From positions 60,751,577 through 60,815,576 of the forward strand of contig NC_035448.2 of assembly GCF_002127325.2 (NCBI RefSeq): a stretch of DNA of 64,000 nt. Direction: 5' to 3'. The notes beneath the pieces are model-generated. The model was not told where the DNA came from, did no database searches, and saw only the letters and a list, made by a program, of their open reading frames with translations. Positions 24,708 to 37,190 of this stretch are shown one piece after another. This DNA is from Helianthus annuus. Lineage: Eukaryota; Streptophyta; Magnoliopsida; Asterales; Asteraceae. The translations under genes and the position numbers were made by a program. Numbering within the stretch: the stretch's first letter is position 1; every line of letters starts with the position of its first letter.

Positions 24708-26449
24708 AAATATCAAAACAAGTAAAAAAACGACAAACCATTGCAGATTGTTTCTCATCTTCATCCGCAACAGTACTCTCATCAACGCCAATTATGCCAT
24801 CCGACACTGAAAGAAGCTTCATACCGTTCAGTTTTAACAGATATTTAAACCGTGTTTTGTCAAAAGCTTTGGTATGTAAATCAGCTTTCTGCTCGTCAGT
24901 GTGGATTTTCTCGATTCGTATCAACTTTTTCTCGAAACAATCGCGAATAAAGTGATGACGAATTTCTATATGTTTAGTTTTAGCGTGATGTACTGTATTC
25001 TTTGTTATATTAATTGCGGCCTCATTATCAACAAAAAGAGGTGTGTTAAGAAACTGGAAACCGTAGTCGCGCATCTGTTGCTGTATCCACGGGATCTGAG
25101 AGCAGCAACTGCTAGCAGAAACGTACTCCGCTTCACATGTAGATAGTGCCACAGACGTTTGTTTCTTACACTACCAGGTAACCAATCTAGGTCCAAAGAA
25201 CTGGCATCCTGCAGTTGTTGATTTTGAATTGACTTTGCAGCATCCGAAATCCGAGTCGGAATACCCTTCGAGCGTAAAGTCGCCTATTCTAGGATACCAC
25301 AACCCCAATGTAGGAGTTCCCTTCAGGTAGCATAATATCCTCTTCACAATAATCATGTGCGAAGCTCTCGGGTTAGATTGATATCTTGCTGCGAGGCACG
25401 TTGGGTACATGATATCAGGACGTGAAGCAGTTAGGTACATCAAAGAACCTATCATGGAACGGTAGAACGTTTCATCAGCCCTGTCTCCGGTGAGATTTGG
25501 ATGAATCCCATGATTTGTTGCAAGAGGGGTAGCAGCTGGAGTAGAACTTGACATTCCAAATTTCTCTAGAATATCATGCACGTACTTCGCCTGATGAATG
25601 AAAATTCCCTCAGGTAGTTGTTTAACCTGTAGACCCAGAAAGAATTTCATCTCCCCCATTGATGACATTTCGATTTTTTGCTTCATCACCTGTTCGAAAT
25701 CTTTGCACAGATTTTCATTCGTCGACCCAAAGATTATATCATCCACATAAATTTGAACTATCAGAAGATGTCCGTCGACCTCTTTAGTGAAGAGAGTGGC
25801 ATCCACTTTTCCACGTATGAATCTGTTGGCTAGTAGGTGTTGAGACAAAGTCTCGTACCAAGCTCTCGGGGCCTGGTGTAAACCATACAGCGCTTTGTCC
25901 AATAAGTAGACCTTGTTTTTGTGGATTGGATCGGTAAAGCCCGGCGGCTGGCCGACATAAACCTCCTCTTTAACCTTCCCATAAAGAAACGCCGATTTTA
26001 CATCTAGCTGATAAACTTTAAAGTTCTTCCAAGATGCAAATGCCAGGAAAATTCTGATCGCTTCTAGTCGTGCTACAGGAGCGTACACTTCAGTAAAATC
26101 AATCGCCTCCTGTTGACTAAAGCCCTGAACAACGAGTCGAGCTTTGTTCTGTACAACAACTCCTCTGTCGTCTCTCTTACACTTAAATACCCATTTTGTA
26201 TTGATTTTCCTATGACCATCCGGTAAATCCACTAGCTTCCACACACCCAGCTTTTCAAACTGATTGCATCGCAATGACCCAAGAGTCTTCAGTAAGCGCC
26301 TCTTTGTAAGTTCTTGGTTCGATCTGCGAAATAAAGCAACTCAATGAAAATTCAGTTTGTAAAGGTGCTACTGTAGAGTAAAAACATGTAAAGCCCTGGT
26401 CAATTTGACGTCTCGTGCAAACGCCTGATTGCAATTCTCCTATGATCAA
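24706..26449 (-). pseudogene. Copia C reverse transcriptase and RNase H
   Basis: Reading leftward, the N-terminal linker is at 26255-26449 (FISQIEPRTYKEAL). The RT has KWVFKCKRDDRGVV, QLDVKSAFLYG (about 26000) and the catalytic YVDD at 25738-25749. RNase H has the copia signature ALSTCEAEY (about 25125-25150) and the VDNEAAINITKN block (about 25010). Breaks are a frameshift near 26453, a small deletion with frameshift near 26260, and an in-frame TAG near 25171. The end of the protein, after KYLLKLNG, extends about 45 residues to TAG at 24706-24708. Confidence 0.87.
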
Positions 26450-28202
26450 CTCCTCTGATGATATGAAAGAGTTCGCGACATTACTTCGCTTGGAACATCC
26501 ACATCGCCTTCCAGATTAGTAACATTTTGATCTGCACCTTGTTCACCAATTTGGTTTGTTTGACTTGAACCCTGAATCTGCTCCCCCTCGGAATCTGAAT
26601 CTCCTCGATCAAATATCGGCATGTTCTCAGATTCTTGATTATCATTCTCAACCGTCTGATTATCTTGAGCAACTTCATTCTGTTGGACATCATCGTGTTC
26701 ACCAGCATTACTCGGACCTGCTTCATCGTCATTTGATGTTTCCCGTGGTCGCCTTGAATACTCAGCTGGGAACCTTTGCTGTGACTCGTATTCGCGCAAA
26801 ATATCCAACTCGTCAAAGAAATCTTCTTCTTCTTCTTCTGTCATATCAAACGAATCCCACAACTTGTCATAATGATAACGCCATGAATCTCCTGGATTTT
26901 GTGGCGGCATAGTATAACCTTGACATTCAACATTTGCAGCTTCAATAATCCGCTTCTCACTTGGAACGAAGACACATCGCAAAGGACTCGAATATCCAAC
27001 AAATATACCCTCAATGCTCTTCGAACCAACCTTTCCATAAGGCTCTAGAACAGTACAGGGTGACCCAAATGGTTCAAGATACTTCAAATTCAGTTTGCGG
27101 TTATTGATTAGCTCAAAGCATGTTTTGTTGAACTTCTTGACAGTGAGAACTATGTTGAGCGTATAGCATGCGACAGAAACAGCTTCAACCCAAAAATTAA
27201 TCGGTAACTTTGAATCTGCGAGCATCTTCTAGCCGTCTCGATTAGTGTCCGGTTATTGCGTTCTGCGACTCCATTCTACTGCATAGAGTACGGAGCACTA
27301 AACTCATGCAAAATACCTCTTTCATCACAAAATTCTTCCATCTTGCTGTTCTTGAATTCAGTACCATTATCACTTCGAATTCTTTTGATACGCCTTTGGT
27401 ACGGATTCTCAATTCTTTTGAATAACGCCATCAAACTATCAAACGTTTCGTCTTTCGTTTTCAAGAAAGAAACCCACGAAAATGTGGAATAATCATCAGT
27501 AACCACAAGACAATATTTGTCTCCCGTAATACTCTTGACATTCACCGGACCAAACAAATCCATGTGAAGTCTCTCCAGGGGTCTTGAGACTAAATTGACT
27601 TGCTTTGTAGGGTGTGATTTTTTCTTCTGCTTGCCTTTACCACAGCTAATGCACTCCCCTTCCAGATGAAAACCTTTAACATGAACTCCTGTAACCAAAT
27701 CATTGTGCACCAAGTGATTCATTTTTCTAATATGTATATGTCCCATCTTCCGGTGCCAGAATCTCGATTCTTTTCCAGTTGCTCTGGACACGAAATAATG
27801 AGCCTGACCCGTGGTTGTAGTAGCAACGCTCATATCCAACACGTACAGATCATTGACTCTTGGTGCCCTCATGATAATCCATTCTTCAGGGATAACAAAT
27901 CTTGGCTTCAAGATCAAACATTCTTTGTCAGTGAAGTGAGTGGTATACATCTTGTCACAAATCTGTGAGATACTCAGCAGATTGTTCTCCATCTCAGCAA
28001 TGTAGTTAACTCCCTCAAACGTTACAATCCTATTGGATAATGTTCCTTCACCAATAATCCTTCCTCCTTGATTACCCGCAAAACCAACATAACCTCCATT
28101 GATATTCTTCACATCATACAACAACGCAGTCTTCCCTATCATATGTCGAGACGCTCCACTGTCCATAATCCAGCGTGAGACTAATCTCGGAAGATCCTGC
28201 AC
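26446..28202 (-). pseudogene. Copia C protease and integrase
   Basis: The protease signature WIMDSGASRHM (about 28140-28170) comes first. The GAG-pre-integrase HHCC domain follows (HRKMGHIHIRKMNHL ... CISCGKGKQ, about 27630-27760). The integrase core runs from HMDLFGP (about 27555) to RSDNGTEF (about 27345-27370). A TAG near 27284 and a frameshift near 27230 break the core just before its catalytic Glu region. The C-terminal part (27225-26446) has the DSW-like PPQNPGDSW and an acidic Glu/Asp/Gln-rich tail typical of copia integrase. In E the protease starts just after a TTTGCAG; here the same place has TGTGCAG (see the finding on the gag-pol boundary). Confidence 0.87.
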
Positions 28203-28286
28203 ATATCACAAAAATGATTCAAACACTTCAATAAAGGATGCTGATTCATGCTTCGCGATCAAGGAAGCTCCGGCAATTCAAACTGC

Positions 28287-30568
28287 TTAGTCAAACATTG
28301 TGTCCACCCAAGCTTCATCAATCTTGGGTGTAACCTTGGTACTTTTAACTCTCGCAACTTGAATTTTAAAGTTTTCAGCCTTCAGAGGTGGAAAATTTGC
28401 ATCATAATCAATTGGAATTGAATCCTCAGAAGGTGAAATCTTTTTCTCATTTTTAGGTTTCCAAACTTGTTGAGATAATGCTACTCGTTTGTAAAACTTG
28501 TCATTTTTAATTACCACTTTCTTTACGGGTTCATTTTTCACTTTGATGTTGTCATTTTTCACACTCTTTTTCTCAACAACCACTTGTGCTTTACCCTTCA
28601 CCTCAACTTTCTTCTGTTGAATCTTCACAGCTTCAGTCTTAGGCTTCACGTTGGTACACTTTCGTGCAATGTGACCAACTTGATTGCATCTAAAACATGT
28701 TCGAGTGTCAACAACTCGACTTGTGCCTTCAGACTGAGACTGTGAAGCTCTCTTCTCAAAGAACTCTTCATTCGATTTTGAAAAAATCTCTTTCTCTTCA
28801 TCAGCAAGTGAACTCGAACTGTTTACAAACTTTTTCTTTTCAACAAACCGCTTGTTCTGAACATTTCTCTTTTGATAACTCTTACCACCCTGATAACCAC
28901 CCGACCAATTGTTTCGATTTTTGTTATTATAAAAACGTGGTGGAATAACATGTTTCTTGTAGTATGATTTATCTTTTTCAAAGTTCATTTGTCTCTTTGT
29001 TCGACTCAAACTGTTCACATCTGACAATTCAACTTCGACCAATTTGAAAACATTTGTTAACTTTTTCACATTCACATTCTCAATTGGAAACTTTGAATAC
29101 GAATACAACTTATCGAATCCTGACATCTTATACATGACAAGAGTAGGTTCATCATTTAAGTTGTTTTTGGATTTTTGTTTCGGAATGTATTTGTCCAGAA
29201 AACATCCATCATCTTCAGCTGAATCAGACATCAAAACACTTTCAGCTGTGCTCTTAACAATCTCTGTCTGAACACTATCATCAGATGATGTAAAAGTAAC
29301 ATCAATGTTCTCCGGAAGTTTAATTTCATTCTCTTCCTCGATTTCAACCAACCCAGATTGCTTTTTAGTATAATTTTCAAGAATCGGTGGTGGAACTCTA
29401 TGAAAACCCACCCCAGTTCTATCTGAATACACATCTTCGCCTGCTTTATTTTTCCCGATGGGTTTAGGAACAATGTGTTGCAAAACAAAGCTTGCGGAGT
29501 TGTAACTGTTAAGCTTCAACTGGATTCGCTCATTTTCAATTTCAGCCTCTTGAACTTTAAGTTTCAGTTTAGCGATTTCATCCAGTTGTTCGTTGATTGA
29601 TTCTTCTTTTATCCTAAGGACAGTTTTTAATTGAACATTTTCTTTATAAGTTTTACCATTTCGATCATCATTATCTTTCATTGTGGTTTTAAGCTTCTCA
29701 AATTTTTCAGTGATTTGACGGTTTTCAAGAACTAACTTTTCATTTCTTGCCTAATCTTCTCATTATCAGTTTTATCATTTTCAATTTTGTTAGTTAATTC
29801 TTTTATCCGTTCAGTTGAAGCTTTAACCATCTTGTCACGATCAAGAATTTGATCCTCAACGTTTCTGACTTTCGATGTCAGGTCTTCAACATTCTTACCG
29901 TTGAGATACGTGACTGTATTACAAAATTTGCATTCTTTGATGCAATTTTTGCAATCAACATCCCCATTGACTTTCTTACCTGATTCAGTCGTTGACGTGT
30001 TTGAACTGACCTGGCTTTTAGACTCAGAGACGGATTTCGAATCTACCTCAATCGCTTTAGCTGCCAGCACCTTGTCAGCCATCTTTCCAAGATTTTCAGC
30101 AGTCAACTCCTGAGTAGTGTCAATGATTCTAGTATCAACTTTCTTTGACTTCTCTTTCTCTTCTTTCTCTTTCTCGTCTCCAGTTCCCCACCATTTATTC
30201 TGCCAATAATCATCATCATCTTTTAACTCTTTGATTATGGCCTCTAAATCAAGAGTGTTATGGTCAATAGCAATGTTTCCATATGGATCAAGATAACACT
30301 CCCTATCTGGATCCCATCTATTTGCTCTCTTTGCTTCCGAAAAGATACTAGATATTCTGATCATTCTATTTGCGGCCAATAACCTTCTGTAATTATACTT
30401 CTGTTCTCCAGTTCTGTTGTCTTTCCACGGAACAGGTTCATTCTTTGCCATGAAAGCGTAACCAACCGCATCTTCCTCCGGTAATAGTTCACTCCAGTCA
30501 TAACCCTCATCATCATAAATCACCGCAAGAGCTCTAGATTTCTCTTTGTTCTCTTCAATCTGCTTCAT
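28287..30568 (-). pseudogene. Copia C gag2: coiled-coil protein with tetra-Cys motif and zinc knuckle
   Basis: It starts near 30568 (MKQIEENKEKSRAL) in the same frame as gag1 after a single stop. In order there is an acidic region, a compact CX2CX3CX2C motif (29921-29953), and a long charged heptad-like region predicted as coiled coil (about 29500-29900, broken by a frameshift near 29750). A basic tail follows with a CCHC knuckle CFRCNQVGHIARKC (about 28657-28698). It ends in TAA at 28287-28289. The homologous part of E is 57662-59362. Its function is unknown to me. It is probably the C-terminal half of a long Sirevirus Gag. Confidence 0.75.
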
Positions 30569-30589
30569 TCTTGGCGGCTCCGATTTGTT

Positions 30590-31957
30590 TTAATGATATA
30601 TCGCCTTCTTGTAGTAATCTTCCCTGAACGGATTCTCAGACTCATCAGCATATGCGTTTCTGCATTCACGTTTGAAGTGACCTTTCTGCTTACACTTGAA
30701 GCATGTCACCTTGGACTTGTCAAACCCCAACTTGGTAGATGGTCCACCAATTGACTTCCTGCCGGTTATCTCCATGAAACGCTGTGCTCGACGAACAACA
30801 CTGGCTATGCACCACCTTTTGTCGATCAGTTCCATTTCTTCAGGATCTATTTGATCATAATCTTCTTTTGTCAAATTGGTGTTGCCGATCTTCCCAGCTA
30901 CAAGGCTTTCATACGATTCCAAAACCGACGCTAGGAAAACCATCTGCTGCTTAGCCGACTCCTCGCTGAAATTCTGAGCATTCTTCATGTCTACAGCAAT
31001 GTTGCAATGAAACAAATTCTTTGCATCAGACTGGTTTGAATTTGATGAAGATCCACTGTGATAACCACTGTGATATCCACTGCTTTGACTTTCTTTGTTC
31101 GTTGTGGAGACATTCTCAACAGAAAACGCAGTTTTGGGAGATGTTGTTTTTGGCATCATGCTCTTTGGATAATACAAATCCAAATTCTGCTGATAAGATG
31201 AGTGATTAACTTTGAATGTCTTCTTCAATTCCAACTCGTGACTCTCAAGTTTCTCAATCAGCAAATCTACAGTCAACACTTCTGGCGCTTTGATAGTATT
31301 TTTCAGCATCATCGCATAATATTGCCAATCCATCTCATCTGGCAACGAATCAAACAATTTATCTACTAGATCTTCTTCAGGATACCTAATTCCATGCCTA
31401 GCTAGTTCCAGCTTCAGGTGCCCAAACCTCTCGATCATTTTTGAAACTGATTCATTCTTTAAACACCCAAACAAATCAAATTCTTTCCTAAGAAGTTTCT
31501 TTTTGTTTTTCATGATTTCAGTACTTCCTAAACATTTCTTTTCTAATTTATCCCAGAGATCTTTAGAACTAGAGTATTCAATCAGAGAGATTATATCTTC
31601 ACGAACAGATTGAAACAACAACGCCACACATTTCTGCTCAGCGACAAACGATTCTATCTCATCAGATGTTGATAAAGTTTCACCCTTTTTGCCTCCAGCA
31701 TCGTATCCATTTTTGAGACTCTTCCAGCTAGGAAACGCAAAAGCCATCAACCAATCTTCGAATTTCTTTGCCCACCGACTATACTCCTCGATAGCCATCA
31801 ACTTCAGCGGTTTGTTGTAAGTTCCGAAAGCACTTTCAACCTCCAAAGCATCCGATAATTTCTTCTTGGCATTTGGCGGGTTCTCATTGTTGTTGCTTGT
31901 AGATGTATCATCTCCTGAATTTCCTGTAAATGCGTACATGTCGCTAAACGGGTTCAT
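30590..31957 (-). CDS. Copia C gag1 (UBN2-type Gag)
   Basis: This is an open frame of 455 residues from ATG at 31957. The start matches the position of the E gag start relative to its leader. The N-terminal half (about residues 50-260) has the UBN2/copia gag fold, with KLMAIEEYSRWAKKFEDWL and KKLLRKEFDLFGCLKNESV. A Ser/Asn-rich linker follows and then a complete CCHC knuckle, CFKCKQKGHFKREC (about 30665-30710). It ends in TAA at 30590, where E continues in frame, so this stop probably truncates a longer Gag. It would assemble the cytoplasmic particle and bind genomic RNA. Confidence 0.82.
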   Translation of the reverse strand: MNPFSDMYAFTGNSGDDTSTSNNNENPPNAKKKLSDALEVESAFGTYNKPLKLMAIEEYSRWAKKFEDWLMAFAFPSWKSLKNGYDAGGKKGETLSTSDEIESFVAEQKCVALLFQSVREDIISLIEYSSSKDLWDKLEKKCLGSTEIMKNKKKLLRKEFDLFGCLKNESVSKMIERFGHLKLELARHGIRYPEEDLVDKLFDSLPDEMDWQYYAMMLKNTIKAPEVLTVDLLIEKLESHELELKKTFKVNHSSYQQNLDLYYPKSMMPKTTSPKTAFSVENVSTTNKESQSSGYHSGYHSGSSSNSNQSDAKNLFHCNIAVDMKNAQNFSEESAKQQMVFLASVLESYESLVAGKIGNTNLTKEDYDQIDPEEMELIDKRWCIASVVRRAQRFMEITGRKSIGGPSTKLGFDKSKVTCFKCKQKGHFKRECRNAYADESENPFREDYYKKAIYH

Positions 31958-32520
31958 GAAAATGTCACCATCTTGAGCGTACCTGCAAAATCAGCAAACA
32001 CTTAGAAAAATTTTCGAAATTTTGAAAAACTGTGATTCCGAGCGAAATTAGCAATTTCGAGCGAAATCAACCAGCAATGTTGAGCGAAATCAGATCACTA
32101 TCTGATTATGAGTGCAATCAACTAGTATGGTTCGAGCGAAATCAGTTTTTTGACTGATTTTGAGCGAAATCAGCAAATGTCCCACAAGCGAAATTAGAAG
32201 CTTATGTTTCTACGAGCGAAATCTAGTATTTCGCTCCAAATGACCAGTATGTTTTCGAGCGAAATCAAACAATTACAACCGAAACCCTTCGATGACCGTA
32301 GGAGCGAAATCAGGTTTTTAGTGGATTTTTACCATTTTTAAATTGTATTTTAACCTGATTCTTTCTAGGGTTTGTTAGTTCTATGTTTTACACGTTATAC
32401 TCGAAATTCAGTCCATTTCAACCGTAGGAACCAGTTTAAATCACAAAAGTATGAGTAGAAGTGAGTAGAAGTAAGAGAATCTGATAAAATCAAGCTGTAG
32501 TAGTATGAACTCCTCGTCCT
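31958..32520 (-). repeat. Copia C leader with GAGCGAAATC array
   Basis: This is non-coding leader between PBS and gag. GAGCGAAAT(C/T) or a one-base variant occurs about ten times at 32039, 32059, 32082, 32134, 32162, 32187, 32214, 32257 and 32302, with one inverted copy near 32228. On the element's own strand the motif is GATTTCGCTC. Spacing is irregular (20-50 bases). The same motif is in the LTR hairpins. Confidence 0.8.
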
Positions 32521-32522
32521 GA

Positions 32523-32534
32523 GCTCTGATACCA
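32523..32534 (-). other. Primer-binding site of copia C
   Basis: The minus-strand TGGTATCAGAGC, complementary to initiator methionine tRNA, is separated from the 5' LTR (32537) by two bases. Confidence 0.85.
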
Positions 32535-32536
32535 CT

Positions 32537-32964
32537 TGTTGGACCGTTGTTTAACCCTAAATAGTCAGTTAAGGCAGTTCATCTTTGTGTACAAAGGCGG
32601 AATCAGTGTATACAAAGTAACAACAGCTTTTCCTCTCAATTTCCTCTTATATTACTGAAATCCAAGCTTTTACAATGTATTCTGACAAAAATCCGGTAGC
32701 ACCTCAGCTTAGATTTTGCTCCAACAGATACCGAATAAGATCACACATCAAGGTATTTATAGCACAGCTGATTTCGCTCCAAACTACCAGGAGCGAAACC
32801 CCATGTGTCTCATGAGCGAAACCCCTAACTAACCTAGGAGCGAAATTAACTCTAATGAGTACACTGGAGCGAAATTAACATCCTAAACCCTAAATTTGAC
32901 TTCCGAGCTCCAATCTAACCTGACTCGATACAAACGTGGTCAACAGACATTCAGTGCACCAACA
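32537..32964 (-). repeat. Copia C 5' LTR (right)
   Basis: TGTTGGACCG to GCACCAACA, 428 bp. The promoter-like TATA box on the minus strand is TATTTATAGC at 32754-32763, with GAGCGAAA repeats directly upstream. It is shorter than the left LTR because one hairpin region collapsed between repeated motifs. Confidence 0.9.
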
Positions 32965-34806
32965 ATCTTTGACGGTGCAAGACGATAAGGTGCTTTCGCA
33001 ATCGGGTTAGCATTGGGTATAAGATCTATATGAAATTCGACTTGACGAACTGGAGGCAAACCAGGCAGTTCATCAGGAAACACCTCTGGATAATCCCGAA
33101 CAATCGGAATATCCTGAATACTCTTGTTCTTGCCTTTCTCCTCAGTGACATGTGCCAGGAAGGCAACATATCCTTTTCGTAGATAGCTTTGAGCTTTCAT
33201 ACATGACATGATTTTCAAACCAGCAGACGGTTTCTCGCCACAAACTTCTAAGACATCACCAGACGAAAGAGGAATACGGACAATCTTATCGAAACAAACC
33301 ACCTCAGCATGGTGTTTGGTTAACCAATCCATCCCTACGATGATGTCAAAACTCCCAAGTTGCATCGGTGTGAGGTCGATTGGGAATAGATGGTTATCGA
33401 GGTTCAATTGACAACCACGAAGAACAGAATCGAGTACGAGTGGTTTACCAGTAGCAACTTCGACAGATAAGGGCTTCCTCAGTTTAGTTCTAGGTATTGC
33501 AAGTAAAGGCTCAAAGGATAACGAAAAAAACTCCTATCGGCACCAGAATCGAAAAGAACGGACGCAAGTTGATTTTTAACAAGGAACGTACCGTTAACAA
33601 CCTCATTGTCTGCACTCGCCTCATTCGCATTCAAATTGAATGCTCGTCCACGAGCGGGATTCACATTTGCGTTCGCGTTCAGATTCGGGTTGACATTTGC
33701 ATTCGCATTTACCAATCTCGGGCAATTGTTGCGGAAATGACCCATTTCTCCGCAATTAAAACATGAACCAGGTGGGAATCACGCTGCATTCCCTTGAGCT
33801 TGCGCTGGGACCTGAGCATCCTGATTTTGACCAAAACTACAAATGTTGGCCAAATGCCCAAGTCTACCACACGTAGCACACTGTTTATACGCATGTTGGA
33901 CAACATGGTGACCATTACATCGAGTGCAGTGAGGTGCGGTACCAGCATATGCTTTCTTTGCAGGAGGTTGAGTCGGTAGGTTCTGAGGGTTCTGATTGGT
34001 GACAGCAAAATTTTGAGCACCCTTTTGCTTCTTCGACTTTTTCGACGACTCACCTTTCTTACCCTTCCCCTTTTCCTTGTCAGAATCGGTTGACTTCTTT
34101 TTATCACCCTTGCGGGTGAGTTTACCCTTCCTGACTTGAGACTCAGTCAGGGTAGCAGACAACTCGATCGCATGACGAACGGTAGTAGGATTAACACCGG
34201 TCACAATATCCTGAATGGAATCGGGTAAACCATCGATATACCTCTCAATTGCCTTATCCAACGGGGTAACCATCGTGGGACACAACAAACTGAGCTCCTC
34301 AAATCGATCCGTATAAGCACGGTGTTCTCCCCCGACTTATTTCAAATCGTCAAATTCTCGTTCCAAAACTCGAATCTCGTGACGAGGACAGAACTCTCTC
34401 ATCATGAGAGCTTGGAGCTCTTCCCAAGTTTGTGCTAATGCCACTTCGGCACCCCTATCACGCATCACTCCGTTCACAATGTAAGAGATCGCTTCTCAAA
34501 CACACTAGATGCAAACTCAACTTTGCGCGCATTCGGACACTGCACATGTCTGAATGTGCTCTCGATACTCTCAAACCACTGCAGGAGCGCGGTTACTCCT
34601 TATGACCCAGAAAACTTAAGCGGCTTCGCAGAATTGAAATTCTTGAAATTACACGGTGCATTGTTGTTATTATTGTTGTTGTATAATTCGTGGATTTGGG
34701 TCACGATGCCTGGAAGCACAGCAGCCATTTGCTGAGAGACAAGGGCTGCGACTTCCTCAGCAGTAAAAGTTTGAGCATCGGTTCGAGCATCGCGTCGAGG
34801 AGGCAT
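32965..34806 (-). pseudogene. Gypsy A gag and protease
   Basis: It starts at ATG 34806 (MPPRRDARTDAQTFTAEE) and has the poly-Asn stretch and FKNFNSAKPLKFSGS that F also carries. The gag core follows (about 34000-34600), then a Lys/Ser-rich linker. The knuckle region CTRCNGHHVVQHAYKQC...CATCGRLGHLANIC lies at about 33830-33930. Another knuckle remnant has GHFRNNCP near 33735, and an Asn/Ala repeat follows. The protease core is LFDSGADRSF (about 33530-33555) and then IVGMDWLTKHHAEV (about 33290-33345). It has several stops and frameshifts (for example near 34600 and 33480). The frame runs on into RT at 22583 once copia C and one copy of its duplicated site are discounted. Confidence 0.83.
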
Positions 34807-35397
34807 TGTCTAACATGGAACCATGAGAAACGAGTGAGGTCGACAATTTGAGAAACAAAAGAGGTATTGAAAACATCGACAAAACACAAGGAAGGCGATC
34901 ATTCGTTCGTTACCTCGAACAAACAAACAACACGCTTTGACAAATCAAAGTAAATAGGTCATAATAATGTATCACCGAAGACATGCTCGCCTATAAGTGA
35001 ACGCTCACCCCAAGAGTTCCCAGGTAAGAGTGACTGGTCTGATAATGCGGATTTGTACGAACACTCTAGCCTTAGACAGAAAACTCAGGGTACAGGCATT
35101 CACTCTTCCAGTTTGCACGTGTTCACATTATTTAGACCCAAACTTTGACGAGATTTTGAAAATTCAAAAGGGTTCAAAACCATATAACAGAGGGTTCAAA
35201 ACCTAGAAATCAATCATCCAAGGATAGATGATTAATTTTTGAAGCGGATTCGTTATTGTGTTCTCGTTGTGGTTATCACCTAAGGATAGGTGACGGTATT
35301 GTTTTTAAATCTAAACACAAGTAAACTTGTGTTGGGGTCCTAGAAAGTTATAGTCTAGGTCAAAGCATTGCTAATAACCTAATTCCCTATAACCATT
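34807..35397 (-). other. Gypsy A leader, with a strongly conserved block
   Basis: Non-coding. The part at 34968-35130 is nearly the same as 53533-53695 of gypsy F, with about eight differences in 160 bases by eye, while the flanks differ more. On the minus strand the block contains GGGGTGAGTG, which resembles a plant splice donor. It could hold a packaging signal or a spliced-leader donor; this is inference. Confidence 0.6.
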
Positions 35398-35410
35398 GGC
35401 TCTGATACCA
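35398..35410 (-). other. Primer-binding site of gypsy A
   Basis: The minus-strand TGGTATCAGAGCC is seven bases from the LTR end at 35418. Confidence 0.85.
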
Positions 35411-36098
35411 ACTCTTCTGTCACACCCCGACCACGTTAAAACAACAAACCGTGGCGGAAACGTCAGGGAGTGTTGTAACAGAATCATCGTTTCACAACCA
35501 TGGTAGTTAAAAGTTTCGTTTTATTGAAATATTATGCAATGTACATTGTCTTTAAACCAAAACAAACGAACTACACATTGTTTATAACTGTTTTTAAGTC
35601 ACTAAGGCCTCGTCCAGGTCCTATGTGACACAAGCTTCCTAGCAAGCAACATCAAGCAATACCACTTGAAACATATGTAAAAATAAAGTCAGCAAAGAAA
35701 TGCTGGCGAGTACATAGGTTTTATGGGAGTATCGGATTCATGGCTCGTTTATATGTTGCAGTACCTCGTTAGACTACAAGAGTCAAAATACAAACCTCGT
35801 TTTGAAAAGTGTATTGCAACATAATTAACCAACTCAAATCAAGAGGGTTATAGTTTATAAAATATCGTAGCCATGACTCTTAACCTAAAAACATTTGTTT
35901 TAGTATAACAACTTGTAAACATCACGTAAAAACTCGTTAATAAAACTCGTATGGTTTATATCGTTTCGAAAACCTCGTTGTGTGACATTGTTTCAAAATC
36001 GTTTCCCCAGTGAACTAAATAATGACACTCAATGTAATATGATAGAAGCACTTATATATAAGATGTACCAGCGGCGTATCTACCATGATTCTATCATA

Positions 36099-36103
36099 CT
36101 ACA
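36099..36103. repeat. Left target-site duplication of solo LTR D (CTACA)
   Basis: Exact repeat at 39423-39427. The undisrupted site is visible in A's left LTR near 6223 (CATACTACACCCGTCC). Confidence 0.92.
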
Positions 36104-36948
36104 TGTGACACCTGTGTCACCACGAGCACCAAACAAATGCCAAGTCAATGAAATATTGTGTTTCATACTTGGGATTTGTATAAATATGTGTATCTTTTGC
36201 ACATATCAATTCTCGTTCAATTCCGAGCTTTAAATCGCTTTCTGGAAAGTTATACGCGCACTGATGCGTAAACCTAATCAGTTTAATGCGACAAACACTC
36301 CGGAATAGTGAAATAGGCTTAACATACCTTAAATAACCTTTACATAACTTAGAAATAAGTTTTGGAAGGTTTGGTATGGCATAAACAAGTTTATTCGATC
36401 GCAGGGACTATTTGCGTCAAACTACGAAACTTTACCGATTCATAAGGAAACGTACAGTCTGAAACTTGATCATAAGTTAAACATGCCATATATAACCTAA
36501 ACATGGCTTAGAAATAAGCTTTGATAGGTTCGGTGTGCGAAAACACGCTTATATGATCTTACAGGGACTAAAAGTGTCAAAAACGGCGTAAGTTTGCATT
36601 TTCGCGCATATCTTATGTTCTGGACACATCTGGACATCCAAAATTTTTGTACACACTAAAATATTTTTATTTTAGTGATCTCCATGCAAAAATCCTATTC
36701 GTCGCTTAATTTGGTTCGTTTTCACGTCCGTTTGAGTTTCGTCGTAATTTAACGAACAACGCGACCGTACGACCAAACAAGCCGACATCCAAGAGTGTTC
36801 CAAGCATATTTTGAGTCCTCTAAACTTTATTGACCTTGTAGAGCCTTGAAAATGGCTTAACAGGTGTCAAAAGTGCCAAAAATGGACTCGAATGCATGCA
36901 GGGACCAAAACTGTCATTTTTCAAACTTGTGCTGAACTGGGGAGTTAA

Positions 36949-37001
36949 TGCGGGCCGCGTGAGCCCACCCCCATATCTCAAGCGGGCCGCCTGAGCAGCC
37001 C
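36949..37001 (+). promoter_or_regulatory. Twin GCGGGCCGC motif upstream of TATA in LTR D
   Basis: GCGGGCCGCGTGAGC and GCGGGCCGCCTGAGC stand about 30 bases apart, about 190 bases before the TATA box at 37191. Related pairs are in LTRs A (41216-41264) and F (49516-49570, 56768-56820), also 190-200 bases from their TATA boxes. It is a candidate enhancer or methylation target; its role is unproven. Confidence 0.6.
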
Positions 37002-37190
37002 AGTAACCAGAAAGTGTGTTTTCAGCAACTGTTTGCAAATTCAGGGGCTGTTTTGGTAAATTCTTGGTGTGTTGAGCAAGTTTGTGTGTTCACCAAGGCT
37101 CCTAATCAGTTTGTAACAAATGGATGGCCATGATTTATTGCTTAATGGTTAAACAAACCACTTGTGATGATCTTGTTCATCACCAACAAC

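Larger units (their letters stand above)
22584..32964 (-). mobile_element. Copia C: Ty1/copia Sirevirus-like element, minus strand, defective
   Basis: Reading right to left: 5' LTR 32537-32964, PBS 32523-32534, leader with motif array 31958-32520, gag1 30590-31957, gag2 28287-30568, protease-integrase 26446-28202, RT-RNase H 24706-26449, long conserved non-coding 3' region 23086-24705, PPT 23075-23085, 3' LTR 22584-23074. The protease-integrase-RT order is copia. The large two-part gag and long 3' region match the Sirevirus group. It carries several stops and frameshifts. It sits in gypsy A between protease and RT. Confidence 0.9.
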
